Shown here piece after piece: positions 8,542-18,100 of a stretch of 64,000 bases of DNA. Location of the stretch: positions 1 to 64,000 of the forward strand of contig JAHCIO010000016.1 in NCBI GenBank assembly GCA_026129185.1. Direction: 5' to 3'. Position numbers and translations under genes: made by a program. Source of the stretch: Promineifilum sp019695075 (GTDB taxonomy: Bacteria > Chloroflexota > Anaerolineae > Promineifilales > Promineifilaceae). The notes beneath the pieces were generated by a model. That model had not been told where the DNA came from. It ran no database searches and saw only the letters and a program-made list of their open reading frames with translations. Each line of letters starts with the position of its first letter. Within the stretch, counting starts at the first letter, position 1.

Positions 8542-8581
8542 GCCGGACGGTGGTCAGTGGCCAGTGGCCGGCATCCGGCAA

Positions 8582-8630
8582 GACCTCAGAGGCCTTCTGA
8601 GACCTCTGAGGTCTGGACTTCTGAGGTCCG
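8582..8630. repeat. Paired 15-bp inverted repeat, copy B
   Basis: AGACCTCAGAGGCCT (8582-8596), four bases, AGACCTCTGAGGTCT (8601-8615), then a third degenerate unit to 8630. It has the same 15-4-15 architecture as copy A at 7652-7685; the two copies flank the first FmrO-like gene. Confidence 0.8.
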
Positions 8631-8643
8631 CTCGGCGTCATCC

Positions 8644-9453
8644 TTATCCCTTCTCGACCAGAAAGGCGATCTCGGTGGCGAAGGCGAAGCGGGTGGCCGG
8701 CCAGCCGCGGGCGTCGAGCAGGCGGCGGAAGCCGTCCTCGTAGTGGGCGGCCATGCCCTTGCGCCGGCCGCCGAGGCTCTGCGCCGGGAAGGACACCAGC
8801 AGCCGCGGCACGGGCAGCGCGTCGAGCAGCTGCTCCGGCGCGCGCCGGTCGAGCGCCTCCAGGCAGGGCAGCGTCTTGAGGACGAGAGCCAGGTCGGCTG
8901 GCGTGTCGGGCGGGCGGCCGACGACATCGCGCACCTCGGCCCGGCCGGGCAGCCCGGTCAGGGCGAAAACGTCGTTGAGGAAGGCGATCTGATCGGCGTA
9001 GATGTCGTAGGCCAGCAGTTCCGTCGAGGCCGGCAGGCCCATCCACGGCCGGGCCAGCGGGTTGAGGCCGCAGGCCACATCGAGCACGCGGCCGGGCGGG
9101 GGCAGGCCGGCCAGCGTCTCGGCGTAGAAGGCGTCGAGGATGGGCAGCCGTTCGCGCGTCGAGGTGTGCCGGGCCATGACGGCGCGGCAACCCTCGCGGA
9201 AGGCGGCGTCGCCTGCGTCGGCAGCCTCGCGCAGCCGCGCCAGGGCGTGGCCATAGTCGATCGGCGCGTCCAGGAAGGCCCCGCCGGCCTGGTGCAGGGC
9301 GTTCTTGGTTGCCTTGATGGCTGCCTTCAGGTTGGGCCGGACGACCAGTTCTCGCGCGCCGATGGCCCGCACCAGGTCGGGGCTGACGGCGCGGTACTTG
9401 GCCGACGACAGGACGGCGGCCACCAGGGCGTCGAGGGGTTCGGGTGCAACCAT
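8644..9453 (-). CDS. FmrO/Arm-type 16S rRNA (guanine(1405)-N(7))-methyltransferase
   Basis: 269 residues from ATG 9453 (a GTG at 9471 would add six). It keeps the full FmrO-family pattern. In the 275-residue numbering this is RHTSTRERLPILDAFY (101-116), LDVACGLNPLARPWMG (130-145), AYDIYADQIAFLND (154-167) and the intact VSFPAQSLGGRRKGMAAHY (227-245), which matches the target-binding/catalytic stretch of ArmA/Rmt/Sgm enzymes. Known members methylate N7 of G1405 in the 30S A-site. It lies upstream of a divergent paralogue and rsmE in the same direction. No antibiotic biosynthesis genes are visible, so it looks like a chromosomal housekeeping or intrinsic-resistance copy rather than a producer self-resistance gene. 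No clear Shine-Dalgarno sequence. Confidence 0.87.
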   Translation of the reverse strand: MVAPEPLDALVAAVLSSAKYRAVSPDLVRAIGARELVVRPNLKAAIKATKNALHQAGGAFLDAPIDYGHALARLREAADAGDAAFREGCRAVMARHTSTRERLPILDAFYAETLAGLPPPGRVLDVACGLNPLARPWMGLPASTELLAYDIYADQIAFLNDVFALTGLPGRAEVRDVVGRPPDTPADLALVLKTLPCLEALDRRAPEQLLDALPVPRLLVSFPAQSLGGRRKGMAAHYEDGFRRLLDARGWPATRFAFATEIAFLVEKG

Positions 9454-9500
9454 ACCGCGCAAGCGTACCACAAAGTTGCCTAGAGGCAGATTAGTATTAT

Positions 9501-9529
9501 TTGTCTAACAATTGTCTATAAAACATAAT
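9501..9529 (+). promoter_or_regulatory. Promoter of the P-type ATPase
   Basis: TTGTCT (9501-9506), 17-base spacer, CATAAT (9524-9529), in a locally AT-rich stretch. The start codon at 9581 follows an AGGAGA Shine-Dalgarno sequence. Confidence 0.5.
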
Positions 9530-9580
9530 CCCTGCCCCATGCGCGCCTGTTGCGCGCGGGAAACAGGAGAGAAACCCAAC

Positions 9581-12340
9581 ATGACAATGTGGTACACACG
9601 CGCCGTCGATGACGTTCTGCACGAACTGGCTGTCGATGGCGCGCGCGGTTTGGACGACGCCGAAGTAGCCCGCCGGCGCGAGCAATATGGCCCCAACGAA
9701 CTGACCGAGCGCGGCGGCAAGTCGCCCTGGAAAATCCTCTGGCAGCAATTCAGCAGTACGATGGTGCTGATCCTCATCGCCGCGGCCGTCGTCTCCGGCC
9801 TGCTGGGCAAGGCGACGGAGACGATCGCCATCGCCGCCATCGTCGTGCTCTTTGCCCTGCTGGGCTTTGTGCAGGAGTACCGCGCCGAGAAGGCCATGGC
9901 CGCGCTGAAGAAGCTGGCCGTGCCCATCGTGCGCGTCATCCGCGGCGGCGAGCGGCGCGAAGTTTCGGCCCACGAGTTGGTGCCGGGCGACATCGTCCTG
10001 CTGGAAGCCGGCTCAGCCGTGCCCGCCGACCTGCGCCTGGTCGAGGTTGCCAACCTGCGCATCCAGGAGGCGGTGCTGACCGGCGAATCGGAGCCGGTGG
10101 AGAAGGCCACCGCCGCGCTGGCCTCGGCGTCGCTACCGCTGGGCGACCGCATCAATATGGCCTACATGGGCACGGCGGCGACCTATGGCCGCGGGTCGGC
10201 CGTCGTCGTCGGCACAGGCATGGACACGGAACTGGGCCAGATCGCCGCGCTCATCCAGGACGTGGACGACAGCGCCACGCCTCTGCAGCGCCGCCTCGAC
10301 AGCGTTGGCAAGCTGCTGGCCCTGGCCGGCGTGGCCGTGGCCGCGCTAGTATTGGTCATCGGCCTGCTGCTGCGCGAGGATCTGCGCGACATGTTCCTGA
10401 CCGCCGTCAGCGTCGCCGTGGCCGTTGTGCCGGAGGGGTTGCCGGCCGTCGTCACCGTCACGCTGGCGCTGGGCGCGCAGCGCATGTTGCGCCGCAACGC
10501 CCTCATCCGCAAGCTGCCGGCCGTCGAGACGCTCGGCGCGGTCACGGTCATCTGTTCCGACAAGACCGGCACGCTGACCGAGAACCGCATGACCGTCACC
10601 ATCATCGACGTGGCCGGCCACTACCTGGAATTGACGGGCACGGCCCATCACCACCCCGCGCCCGCCCTGGGCGGCAACGGCGCGCCGGCCAAGACGCCCA
10701 TCCGCGTGGAGGAACAGCCGCCCGCCATCGGCCTGACACTGGCCGGCGGCGCGCTGTGCAACGACGCCGCGCTGCAACCCGACGAAGAGACCAAACGCTA
10801 TGCCGTGTTGGGCGACCCGACCGAGGGGGCGCTGCTGGTGGCCGCGCTCCAGGCGGGCATTCGCCGCGAGGACTTGCTGGCCGTCGCCCCGCGCCTGTCG
10901 GAGTTGCCCTTCGACTCCGAGCGCAAGCGCATGACCACCGTCCACCGCTTGCCCGACGCCGACCAGTTGCCGCTGGCGCTGCGGGGGCTGGTGGGCGCGG
11001 GCCTGCGGCCGGACGAGCGCGTCGTCGCCTTCACCAAGGGCGCGGTAGACGGGCTGCTCGACATCAGCACGGCCATCTGGGTCGGCGGCGAGCCACGGCC
11101 GCTGGACGACCACTGGCGCGAGCGGCTGCTGCGGGCCAACGAGCAAATGGCCAACAACGGCATGCGCGTGCTGGGCGTCGGCGTGCAGTGGATTGACGGC
11201 CCGGACGAACCACTGGAGCGCGATCTGACTATCATCGGTCTGGTGGGCATGATCGACCCGCCCCGGCCGGAGGTCAAGGCGGCCGTGGCCACAGCCCGGG
11301 CCGCCGGCATCCGCCCGATCATGATCACCGGCGACCATCCTCTGACCGCCCGCTTCATCGCCTATGACCTGGGCATCACCGACAACGCCCGCGTGATGAC
11401 CGGCCTGATGCTCGACGGGCTGTCGGACGCCGAGCTGGCGCGGGTGGTCGATGAGGTCTCGGTCTATGCGCGGGTGACGCCGGCCAACAAGCTGAAGATC
11501 GTCGAGACGCTGCAAGGCAAGGGCCACGTCGTGGCCATGACCGGCGATGGCGTCAACGACTCGCCAGCGCTGAAGCGGGCCGATATCGGCGTGGCGATGG
11601 GCATCACCGGCACCGACGTGACCAAAGAGGCGTCGGAGATGGTGCTGCTGGACGACAACTTCGCCACCATCGTCGCCGCGGTCGAAGAGGGGCGCGTCAT
11701 CTACGACAATATCCGGCGCTTTGTGAAGTTTTCCATCGCCGGCAACGTCGGCAAGGTGGCGGTGATGCTGCTGGCTCCGCTACTGCTGGGGTCGGAGGCG
11801 GCCGTGGCTCTGTTGCCGCTGCAACTGCTGTGGCTGAACCTGCTGACCGATGGCTTGCTGGGCTTGGGCCTGGGCGTGGAGCCGGCCGAGCGCAACACCA
11901 TGCGCCGGCCGCCGCGCGATCCCCAGGCAGGCATCTTCAGCGAGGGGTTGGGCGGGCACGTGCTATGGGTGGGCGCGCTCCTTGGGGCGGTGGCGCTGCT
12001 GGCCGGCAGGTTGGCTTTCGACAATGCCCACCCGGAGGACAGGACGTGGCAGACGATGATCTTCACGGCGCTGGCCTTCCTGCAAGTGGGCCAGGCGCTG
12101 GCCTCGCGCTCCAGCCGCGAATCGTTCTTCACGCTGGGGCTGCGCTCGAACCCGACCCTACTGGCGCTGGCCGTGGGCGTGCTGGCGCTGCAACTGGTCG
12201 TGCTCTATGCGCCACCGCTGGAGCAGTTCTTCGGCGTCGTGCCCCTGAGCGGCCGGCAACTGCTGACCGCGGCGGCGCTGGGCAGCGCCGGCTTTGTAGC
12301 CATTGAGGCGGAGAAGGCGCTCTTGCGCCGGCGAGCGTAA
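9581..12340 (+). CDS. Calcium-type cation-transporting P-type ATPase (P2)
   Basis: 919 residues, an integral membrane ion pump of the P2 (SERCA/PMR1-like) class. Order seen: cation-ATPase N-terminal domain (1-55), TM1-2, actuator motif LTGES (167-171), TM4 motif VPEGLP (283-288) that helps form the Ca2+ site, phosphorylation motif CSDKTGTLTENR with Asp327, nucleotide-binding domain, hinge MTGDGVNDSPALK (653-665) and TM5-10 with WLNLLTDG. The PEGLP plus NLLTDG pair favours Ca2+ over Na+/K+ or Mg2+, but Mn2+ is possible. The start at 9581 is preferred over 9512 because AGGAGA precedes it by ten bases and the extra 23 residues are not family-like. Confidence 0.92.
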   Translation: MTMWYTRAVDDVLHELAVDGARGLDDAEVARRREQYGPNELTERGGKSPWKILWQQFSSTMVLILIAAAVVSGLLGKATETIAIAAIVVLFALLGFVQEYRAEKAMAALKKLAVPIVRVIRGGERREVSAHELVPGDIVLLEAGSAVPADLRLVEVANLRIQEAVLTGESEPVEKATAALASASLPLGDRINMAYMGTAATYGRGSAVVVGTGMDTELGQIAALIQDVDDSATPLQRRLDSVGKLLALAGVAVAALVLVIGLLLREDLRDMFLTAVSVAVAVVPEGLPAVVTVTLALGAQRMLRRNALIRKLPAVETLGAVTVICSDKTGTLTENRMTVTIIDVAGHYLELTGTAHHHPAPALGGNGAPAKTPIRVEEQPPAIGLTLAGGALCNDAALQPDEETKRYAVLGDPTEGALLVAALQAGIRREDLLAVAPRLSELPFDSERKRMTTVHRLPDADQLPLALRGLVGAGLRPDERVVAFTKGAVDGLLDISTAIWVGGEPRPLDDHWRERLLRANEQMANNGMRVLGVGVQWIDGPDEPLERDLTIIGLVGMIDPPRPEVKAAVATARAAGIRPIMITGDHPLTARFIAYDLGITDNARVMTGLMLDGLSDAELARVVDEVSVYARVTPANKLKIVETLQGKGHVVAMTGDGVNDSPALKRADIGVAMGITGTDVTKEASEMVLLDDNFATIVAAVEEGRVIYDNIRRFVKFSIAGNVGKVAVMLLAPLLLGSEAAVALLPLQLLWLNLLTDGLLGLGLGVEPAERNTMRRPPRDPQAGIFSEGLGGHVLWVGALLGAVALLAGRLAFDNAHPEDRTWQTMIFTALAFLQVGQALASRSSRESFFTLGLRSNPTLLALAVGVLALQLVVLYAPPLEQFFGVVPLSGRQLLTAAALGSAGFVAIEAEKALLRRRA

Positions 12341-12357
12341 GGGACGCGCTCGCCGGC
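12327..12357. terminator. Bidirectional hairpin between convergent genes
   Basis: GCCGGCGAGCG (12327-12337) pairs perfectly with CGCTCGCCGGC (12347-12357). It spans the ATPase stop codon and ends just before the stop of the convergent gene. No U-tract follows on either side. Confidence 0.5.
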
Positions 12358-12359
12358 GG

Positions 12360-13214
12360 CTAGGGCTGCGCCGCGCTCAGCCGGGCCACCGTGCCGGCCG
12401 GTGCGGCCAACACTTCGGCGGCCAGAGCCGCGTCGCCGGCATCGAGGTTGGTTTGCGATTGCGAGGCGGCGGGCGCAGCGAGAAGATGCTCGCCGCGCCT
12501 GTTCGTTAGCTCGTTCTCGCCATAGGTTGCCAGGAAGACGAAGGACAACGCCGGCCGGCTGGCCGCCATGACAATGAGGCGCAGCGACGGGTTGACGGCA
12601 TGGCCCAGGCCGAGGGCGCGCGGCAACGCGCCGGCCGTTTGCCAGGGCGCATCGCCGGCGGCCACCGCGCGCGCGGGCAAGCGCCACGGCCCGGCGGCGT
12701 CCGCCCGTGTCCACAAGACCCGGTCGCCGGCGACGGCGATCAGCCGCGCCGTCGCCGCCCATTCCACGCCCGACGCGCTTCTTTCCCGCGCCGGGCCGCG
12801 CCCCAGCCGCGCCGCCAGTCCTTCGGCCGTCAGCGCCAGCCGGGCCGGCCCGCCGTCGTGGTGGCGGGCGTCATCAAGTTGCCGCGCGTGGGCCGCGTTC
12901 AGGCCGCGCGGTGGCGGTTGGGTGTCGAAGAAGCCGGCCGCCGGTTGCCCCGCGGGCGTGGCCAGCTCGCCGCCGCGCAGGGTGCAGCGATAGGTGAGGG
13001 TCAGCTCATCGCCGCGCGCCGTGTACACGCCGACCAGCCGGATCGGTAGGACAATCAGACCGGTCGCCGCGCGGAAGGCACTCACCAGCGTCGTCGCCGG
13101 CTCCTCGCCCGGCTTCAGGGGGCAGGTGACCGGTTCCAGAGAGCGCGCGCTCGGCCGCTGCAAGAGGACACGGCCTTTATGATCGCTCAGGTAACCGGCA
13201 AGTGTAACGCGCAT
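12360..13214 (-). CDS. Tandem degenerate NUDIX-fold protein
   Basis: 284 residues from ATG 13214, which follows GGAG on the minus strand. The first half has a NUDIX-like layout: VTLAGYLSDHKGRVLLQRPS, then PLKPGEEPATTLVSAFRAATGL where the NUDIX box belongs, then VGVYTARGDELTLTYRC. The second half repeats it: ARLIAVAGDRVLWTRADAAGPWRLP, then ALPRALGLG, then SLRLIVMAASRPALSFVFLATYG. Neither half keeps the REXXEE catalytic glutamates, so both domains look catalytically dead. Function is unknown; a binding or sensor role is plausible by analogy with NUDIX-like effector domains. No helix-turn-helix is visible. Confidence 0.6.
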   Translation of the reverse strand: MRVTLAGYLSDHKGRVLLQRPSARSLEPVTCPLKPGEEPATTLVSAFRAATGLIVLPIRLVGVYTARGDELTLTYRCTLRGGELATPAGQPAAGFFDTQPPPRGLNAAHARQLDDARHHDGGPARLALTAEGLAARLGRGPARERSASGVEWAATARLIAVAGDRVLWTRADAAGPWRLPARAVAAGDAPWQTAGALPRALGLGHAVNPSLRLIVMAASRPALSFVFLATYGENELTNRRGEHLLAAPAASQSQTNLDAGDAALAAEVLAAPAGTVARLSAAQP

Positions 13215-13538
13215 TGTAATACTTCTCCGATACAGTAGGGTGCGTGGCCCTTTTCTGAGTAATTTGTGTGTTGCCGTAAACCAGCAAAGCGCCACGCTAT
13301 CTGGGACGATAGGGTAGCAGCCAGGACAGTATCGGGAACTGTCTACGCCTTCACCATCACCAACCACCGCTCTCAACGGGCGTCAGCTACTCTATTTTAT
13401 CACCGGTGTTGTTCAACACATCGGCACTCGTTGGCTACCAAATCGCATATTTGGTCAGGCAGTATACCTGTACTGCGCTAGGCGGCGATTTTCCCTAGCG
13501 TCCTCACGCGTCGCCGCAATCGGGGAGAAACACAGGAG
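13215..13538. other. Intergenic region between divergent genes
   Basis: 324 bases with lower GC than the surroundings and no convincing ORF. It contains CCAAATCGCATATTTGG (near 13438), an imperfect palindrome, and CAGTATACCTGTACTG just after it, which could be a promoter or operator for the beta-helix gene. GGGGAG and AGGAG lie directly before the ATG at 13539. Confidence 0.4.
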
Positions 13539-15014
13539 ATGAGAGCAAAGAGTCTGCATCCAATTGTCGTCATGGTGTTGTTCCTGCTTCTATCGGCCGG
13601 TACCGTATTGGCCGAGGGCAATTCAGCGCTTTCGTTTGCGCCGGCGGTCTTTGACACCGCCGCTTGCACAACCGTGGTTGAGCCGGGCAGCAGCATCCAG
13701 AAGGCCATTAGCCCCGCCCGCAGCGGCGCGGTGATCTGTGTCCGTGGCGGCGTCTACGTCGAAGCGCTCAAGATCGCTCCGGTCAATACCGGCATCACCC
13801 TCATGGCTTATCCGGGCGAGCAGCCGATCATCGATGGCGAAAACCGGTTGCCTGCGCTCAAGACAAAGAGCGGCACTCCGCCGCTTCTCATGGTCAACGC
13901 CTCGAATGTCATCGTCGATGGCCTCGAATTCCGCCGGTCGAACGTGCGCGGCGTCACCGTCAGCAAGGGGGACGTAACGCTCCGTAACCTGGTCGTGCGC
14001 GACAGCAGGAGCGGCGGCATTGTGGTGAACGGCACGGCCAGCACCCACCCGCGCAATATCCTCGTCGAAAACAGCATCGTGGCCAACAACCTGCTCGATA
14101 ATGCCAGCGGCGCGGCCGGCGGCAGCGCGCTGACGTTCATTGAGGTCGAGAACAGCATCGCTCGCGGCAACGTGATCTATCACAACTACGGCGAGGGCCT
14201 GGTGGTTGGCCGTGGGACGCGCAACGTGCTTCTTGAGGGCAACACCAGCTTCGATAACCGCGGGGCCAATCTCTACCTGCTCAATACGACCAATCCGACG
14301 GTGAGCGGCAACTTCGTCTTCTGCACCGAAGCCCCCATCTCGTGGCGCGGCTCGGGCAGCCAGTATCGCCCCGGCCCCGGCCTCCAGGTGCGCGACGAGA
14401 AGAACAAGCAGCCGCCGACCAGCACTGGCCAGGTTATTGTGAATAACATTGTCGTCGGTTGTGGCTCCAACTTTGGTGTCGCCACGCAGGTCGCCGGCGG
14501 TGGACTGAACAATGCCCTCGTGGCCCACAACACGTTCGTGAACGCGCGCGGAAGCACTGGCGAGACGGTCAACAACGTCGAGATCGCCGGCAATGCGTCG
14601 CTCCAAAATACGCGCTTTGTCAACAACGTCATTGTGCAGACCGTGCCCGGAACGATCACGCGCATCCAGTACGCGGTGGGCACACCGAACCTGTCCACCT
14701 TCACGGTTAGCAACAACCTCTATAGCAGCGCGCCGGGCAACGGCTGGGTGACCACCGAGCCGGGCCGCGTTGTGGCCGATGCGAGGTTGGTGAATGTGGT
14801 TCCGCCGCTCCTGGCGAACTTGCCGACGCCGGCAAACTTCGCCCTGACGGCGGCGTCCCCGGCCGTCAATGCTGGCGCTGGTAGCGCCGGCATTGGCCAG
14901 GACTTCTTCGGCGATACCCGCGCGGACGCGGTCGATATCGGCGCGGACGAGCTGGGTGGCAATACGCAGTTTAGCTTCCCCGCCAACATGGCTGCCCTGG
15001 CGCCTGTCGAATAG
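13539..15014 (+). CDS. Secreted right-handed parallel beta-helix protein
   Basis: 491 residues. A Sec signal peptide (hydrophobic 9-24, likely cut after VLA25) is followed by a pectate-lyase-like parallel beta-helix with repeated short strands and Asn ladders (for example NVIVDGLEFRRSNVRGVTVSKGD, GNTSFDNRGANLYLLN). The C-terminus has the choice-of-anchor-Q-like end with NAGAGSAGIGQDFFGDTRADAVDIGADEL. No membrane anchor is seen, so it is probably secreted or loosely surface-bound. Such folds usually bind or cleave polysaccharides, but no catalytic residues can be assigned. The larger paralogue at 15177 follows on the same strand after a strong terminator. Confidence 0.82.
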   Translation: MRAKSLHPIVVMVLFLLLSAGTVLAEGNSALSFAPAVFDTAACTTVVEPGSSIQKAISPARSGAVICVRGGVYVEALKIAPVNTGITLMAYPGEQPIIDGENRLPALKTKSGTPPLLMVNASNVIVDGLEFRRSNVRGVTVSKGDVTLRNLVVRDSRSGGIVVNGTASTHPRNILVENSIVANNLLDNASGAAGGSALTFIEVENSIARGNVIYHNYGEGLVVGRGTRNVLLEGNTSFDNRGANLYLLNTTNPTVSGNFVFCTEAPISWRGSGSQYRPGPGLQVRDEKNKQPPTSTGQVIVNNIVVGCGSNFGVATQVAGGGLNNALVAHNTFVNARGSTGETVNNVEIAGNASLQNTRFVNNVIVQTVPGTITRIQYAVGTPNLSTFTVSNNLYSSAPGNGWVTTEPGRVVADARLVNVVPPLLANLPTPANFALTAASPAVNAGAGSAGIGQDFFGDTRADAVDIGADELGGNTQFSFPANMAALAPVE

Positions 15015-15062
15015 ACTGGAGCCGCGGCAACGCACACCGCAGAGTGAACAGTTTGTCTCGTG

Positions 15063-15099
15063 ACGGGTCAGGCAGCTTGGCTGCCTGACCCGTTGCCTT
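15063..15099 (+). terminator. Rho-independent terminator
   Basis: Perfect 14-bp stem (15063-15076 with 15080-15093) around a three-base loop, followed by a short T-containing tail. It separates the two beta-helix genes. Confidence 0.75.
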
Positions 15100-15176
15100 A
15101 TTCACCCGCCGCTGCCTCTGTAAGGCGCTTCGTAAGGTTTTTCGCCTAGGCTCATACTAGCCCGATTCTCGCCCGG

Positions 15177-18100
15177 ATGTGGATGCCTATGAACACGAAA
15201 GCGAAGGTTGCCGTTCTGCTGATAGTTGTACTGGTAGCTGCGGGGCTGCCCTCGTGGGTTTGGGCAAGGGATAATCAGGCGGAAGTGACCGCGGCGCGCG
15301 CACAGGTCGCTCTTGACCCGGCCGACTGCCAGATCATCATCAACCCCGGCCAATCCCTTCAGGCGGCCATTGATGCCGCGGCCAACGGCAGCATCATCTG
15401 TGTCCGTGGCGGCGTCTACAACGAAGCGATTACCGTGCCGGCCTCCAAGACAGGCCTAACGCTGAGCGCCTATCCGGGCGAACACCCCATCCTCGACGGC
15501 AACAAGCGCATCCCCGGCGGCCTGCCCAGTGCGCGCTTTGAGGCGCTAGTGGAAATTTATGGCCCCGGCACAGTCCTCGATGGCTTCGAGGTGCGCTACT
15601 CCAGCGCGCGCGGCGTCGACGTCAATGCCAACGACGCCGTTGTGCGCAACACCGCCGTCCACGATAACTGGAGCCTGGGCCTTGCCGTCCGTGGGTCGAT
15701 TAGTACCCCCGTCGCTGGCGTCCTGATCGAGAACAACCGCGTCTATAACAACCTGCTCAAGGCGCGCTACATCCCAGTCATCTATCGTGGCGAGCGCGCC
15801 GGCGCCGGTCCGACCGACTGGACATTTGATCCCGACATCATTTGGGATACACCCTTCTGGACGGGTGCGGACAAGGACTTACCGGAGTCATGGATCGATG
15901 GCCTTTCCATGACCTTCAACGACGACGGCCGGACAGCGCGCATCTACGCTGGCTCGGCCCGTTCCGGCCGGGTTGGCTATATCAGCCCCGAATTCAGCGC
16001 CACTGGTCAACAGTTCTCCTACTCCGGGGCCGATATCCTCTTCTACGACCCGGCGACCAATCTGTGGACTGTCTATTTCAACGGCGACGCTATGGGGTCG
16101 CAGGGTTTGAACGGTCGCGCCGTCATCGATGCCTTCCAGATCGAGAGCCAGAGCGCGCCGCCCGAATGTGCTCTGTGTACGCCCATTGTCATGAGCTTTG
16201 GCATCACCGTCACCGTGCCCATCAGCGGTACGACGACGACGATTGGCCCCAGCGACCTGGTGCGTTTTGCGCCAACGGCCATCGGCGGGCTGGGCCAGAT
16301 CACCGCCGGAACGTTCACGCTGGAGCGTTGGGCCACCGACCTGGGCTTGCCCGACGGAGCCAACATCGACGCGCTCGACCGTACTCCGGAGGGGGCGCTG
16401 CTGATGAGCTTTGATGGGAACGTCACCCTGGGCAGCCTGAGTGTCAGCGCCGAGGACTTGGTCCTCTATGATGAGGCTCAGGGGCAGTGGTCGCTTTACT
16501 TCGACGGCAATACCATCCTCTATAACCCTTTCCCGGACGATCTGAAGGCCGCCTGGCTCGACCGCGCCGGGAACATCTACGTCAGCGGCGACCCGGTCGG
16601 CGGCAGCGCGCTGACATTTCTCTATGCGCGCGATAGTGTGGCCCGTGGCAACACGGTCTACAACAACTATGGCGAGGGACTGGTCGCCGGCCGCTACTCG
16701 ACGCGCATCACCATCGAAGACAACGTTCTCTACGACAACGAACACGCCAGCTTGTACCTGAATGCCACCACTTTCCCGCTGGTTCAGCGCAACATTGTCT
16801 TCTGCACCGACGATCCGCGCTTCTGGCGCAAGGGTTCGGGGACAGATTACCATCCTGGGCCGGGCATCCAAATCCGCGACGAGGATTTCGAGGGGCAAGA
16901 GGTCATGCCGCCGCCCAGCAGTGATCAGGTCATTGTCAACAACCTGGCCGTTGGCTGCAGCACGAACTTCGGCGTGGCCACCCAGCGCGCCAACGGGCAG
17001 GGCGGGCTGGATAACGCCCTGGTGGCGCACAACGTCTTCGCCAACGCGCGCGGCGAGGTGGGTACGGGCATCAACAATGTCGAGTTCAACAGCAACGCCA
17101 GCTACACAAACTCGCGCTTCATCAACAACCTCATCCTCCAGTCCGTGCCCGGCAACTCGGCCGTGGTCCTGGGCACGCGCGCTGCTTTCGGCAGCCTGAC
17201 GCTGGCCAACAACCTCTACAGCGTTGCCCCGCGCAACAGCTGGCCGGGTGGCGAGAGCGGGCGGCTGGTCACTGCGCCGGGGCTGGCCGGCGGCGAACCG
17301 CCTTTGCCAGTCATGGGCAGCATACCAGACCCCAACGACTACCGCCTGAGCTACGACTCGCCCGCCTTCGATAGCGGTTTGTCGCTGGCTGAAGTCGGCC
17401 GCGATATCTTCGGCCAGACGCGGGTCAATACCGGCCTGCCCGACATCGGCGTCCACGAATTGCCCTACGAGGGCGAAATCACCGTCGTGCAGCAGACCGT
17501 GCCCGACGGGGCGCAACAGGCGTTCGGGTTCAGCGTCACCTACGCGCCCCATGTCTTCTCGCTGGCCGACGGCCAGGAGCACGACTCCGGCCCGTTGCCG
17601 GTGGGCACTTACAGCGTGACCGTCGATACGCTGGCCGGCTGGGCGACGACCGGCAGTTGCGACGACGGCTCTACCCCCGACGCGATCAGCCTCGCTCCGG
17701 GCGAAACGGTCATCTGCACCTTCCAGAGCGAACGGTTGACGCAGCTGACGGTGGCCAACACGACCGAGCCGGCCGGCGACCCGCAGGCGTTCGACTTCAG
17801 CCTATCGCCGGGCGAGACCTTCCAGTTGACCGGCGGCCAGAGCCGGGCCTTCGACCTGGCCGCGGGCAGCTACGCGCTGGCGGCGACGACGCCCGACGGT
17901 TGGGAGCGCCTTGGGGCCACATGCGACAATGGCGACGCGCCCGAGGCTATGACGTTGGACGCGGGCGAACAGGTGACCTGCACGTTCAGCCACCGCAAGC
18001 TCGGCCGCATCGTTATCGAGAAGCAGACGCTGCCCGATGGCGCGGCGCAGGCGTTCGCCTTCACTGCCGGCTACGACACTGACGGCTTCAGCCTGAGCGA

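Noticed and set aside
8644..9453. Self-resistance gene of an aminoglycoside biosynthetic cluster
   Set aside because: No aminocyclitol synthase, glycosyltransferase or aminotransferase genes of such clusters lie nearby.
9512..9580. Upstream start for the P-type ATPase
   Set aside because: ATG 9512 lies inside the AT-rich promoter stretch and adds residues unlike the family; ATG 9581 has AGGAGA at proper spacing.
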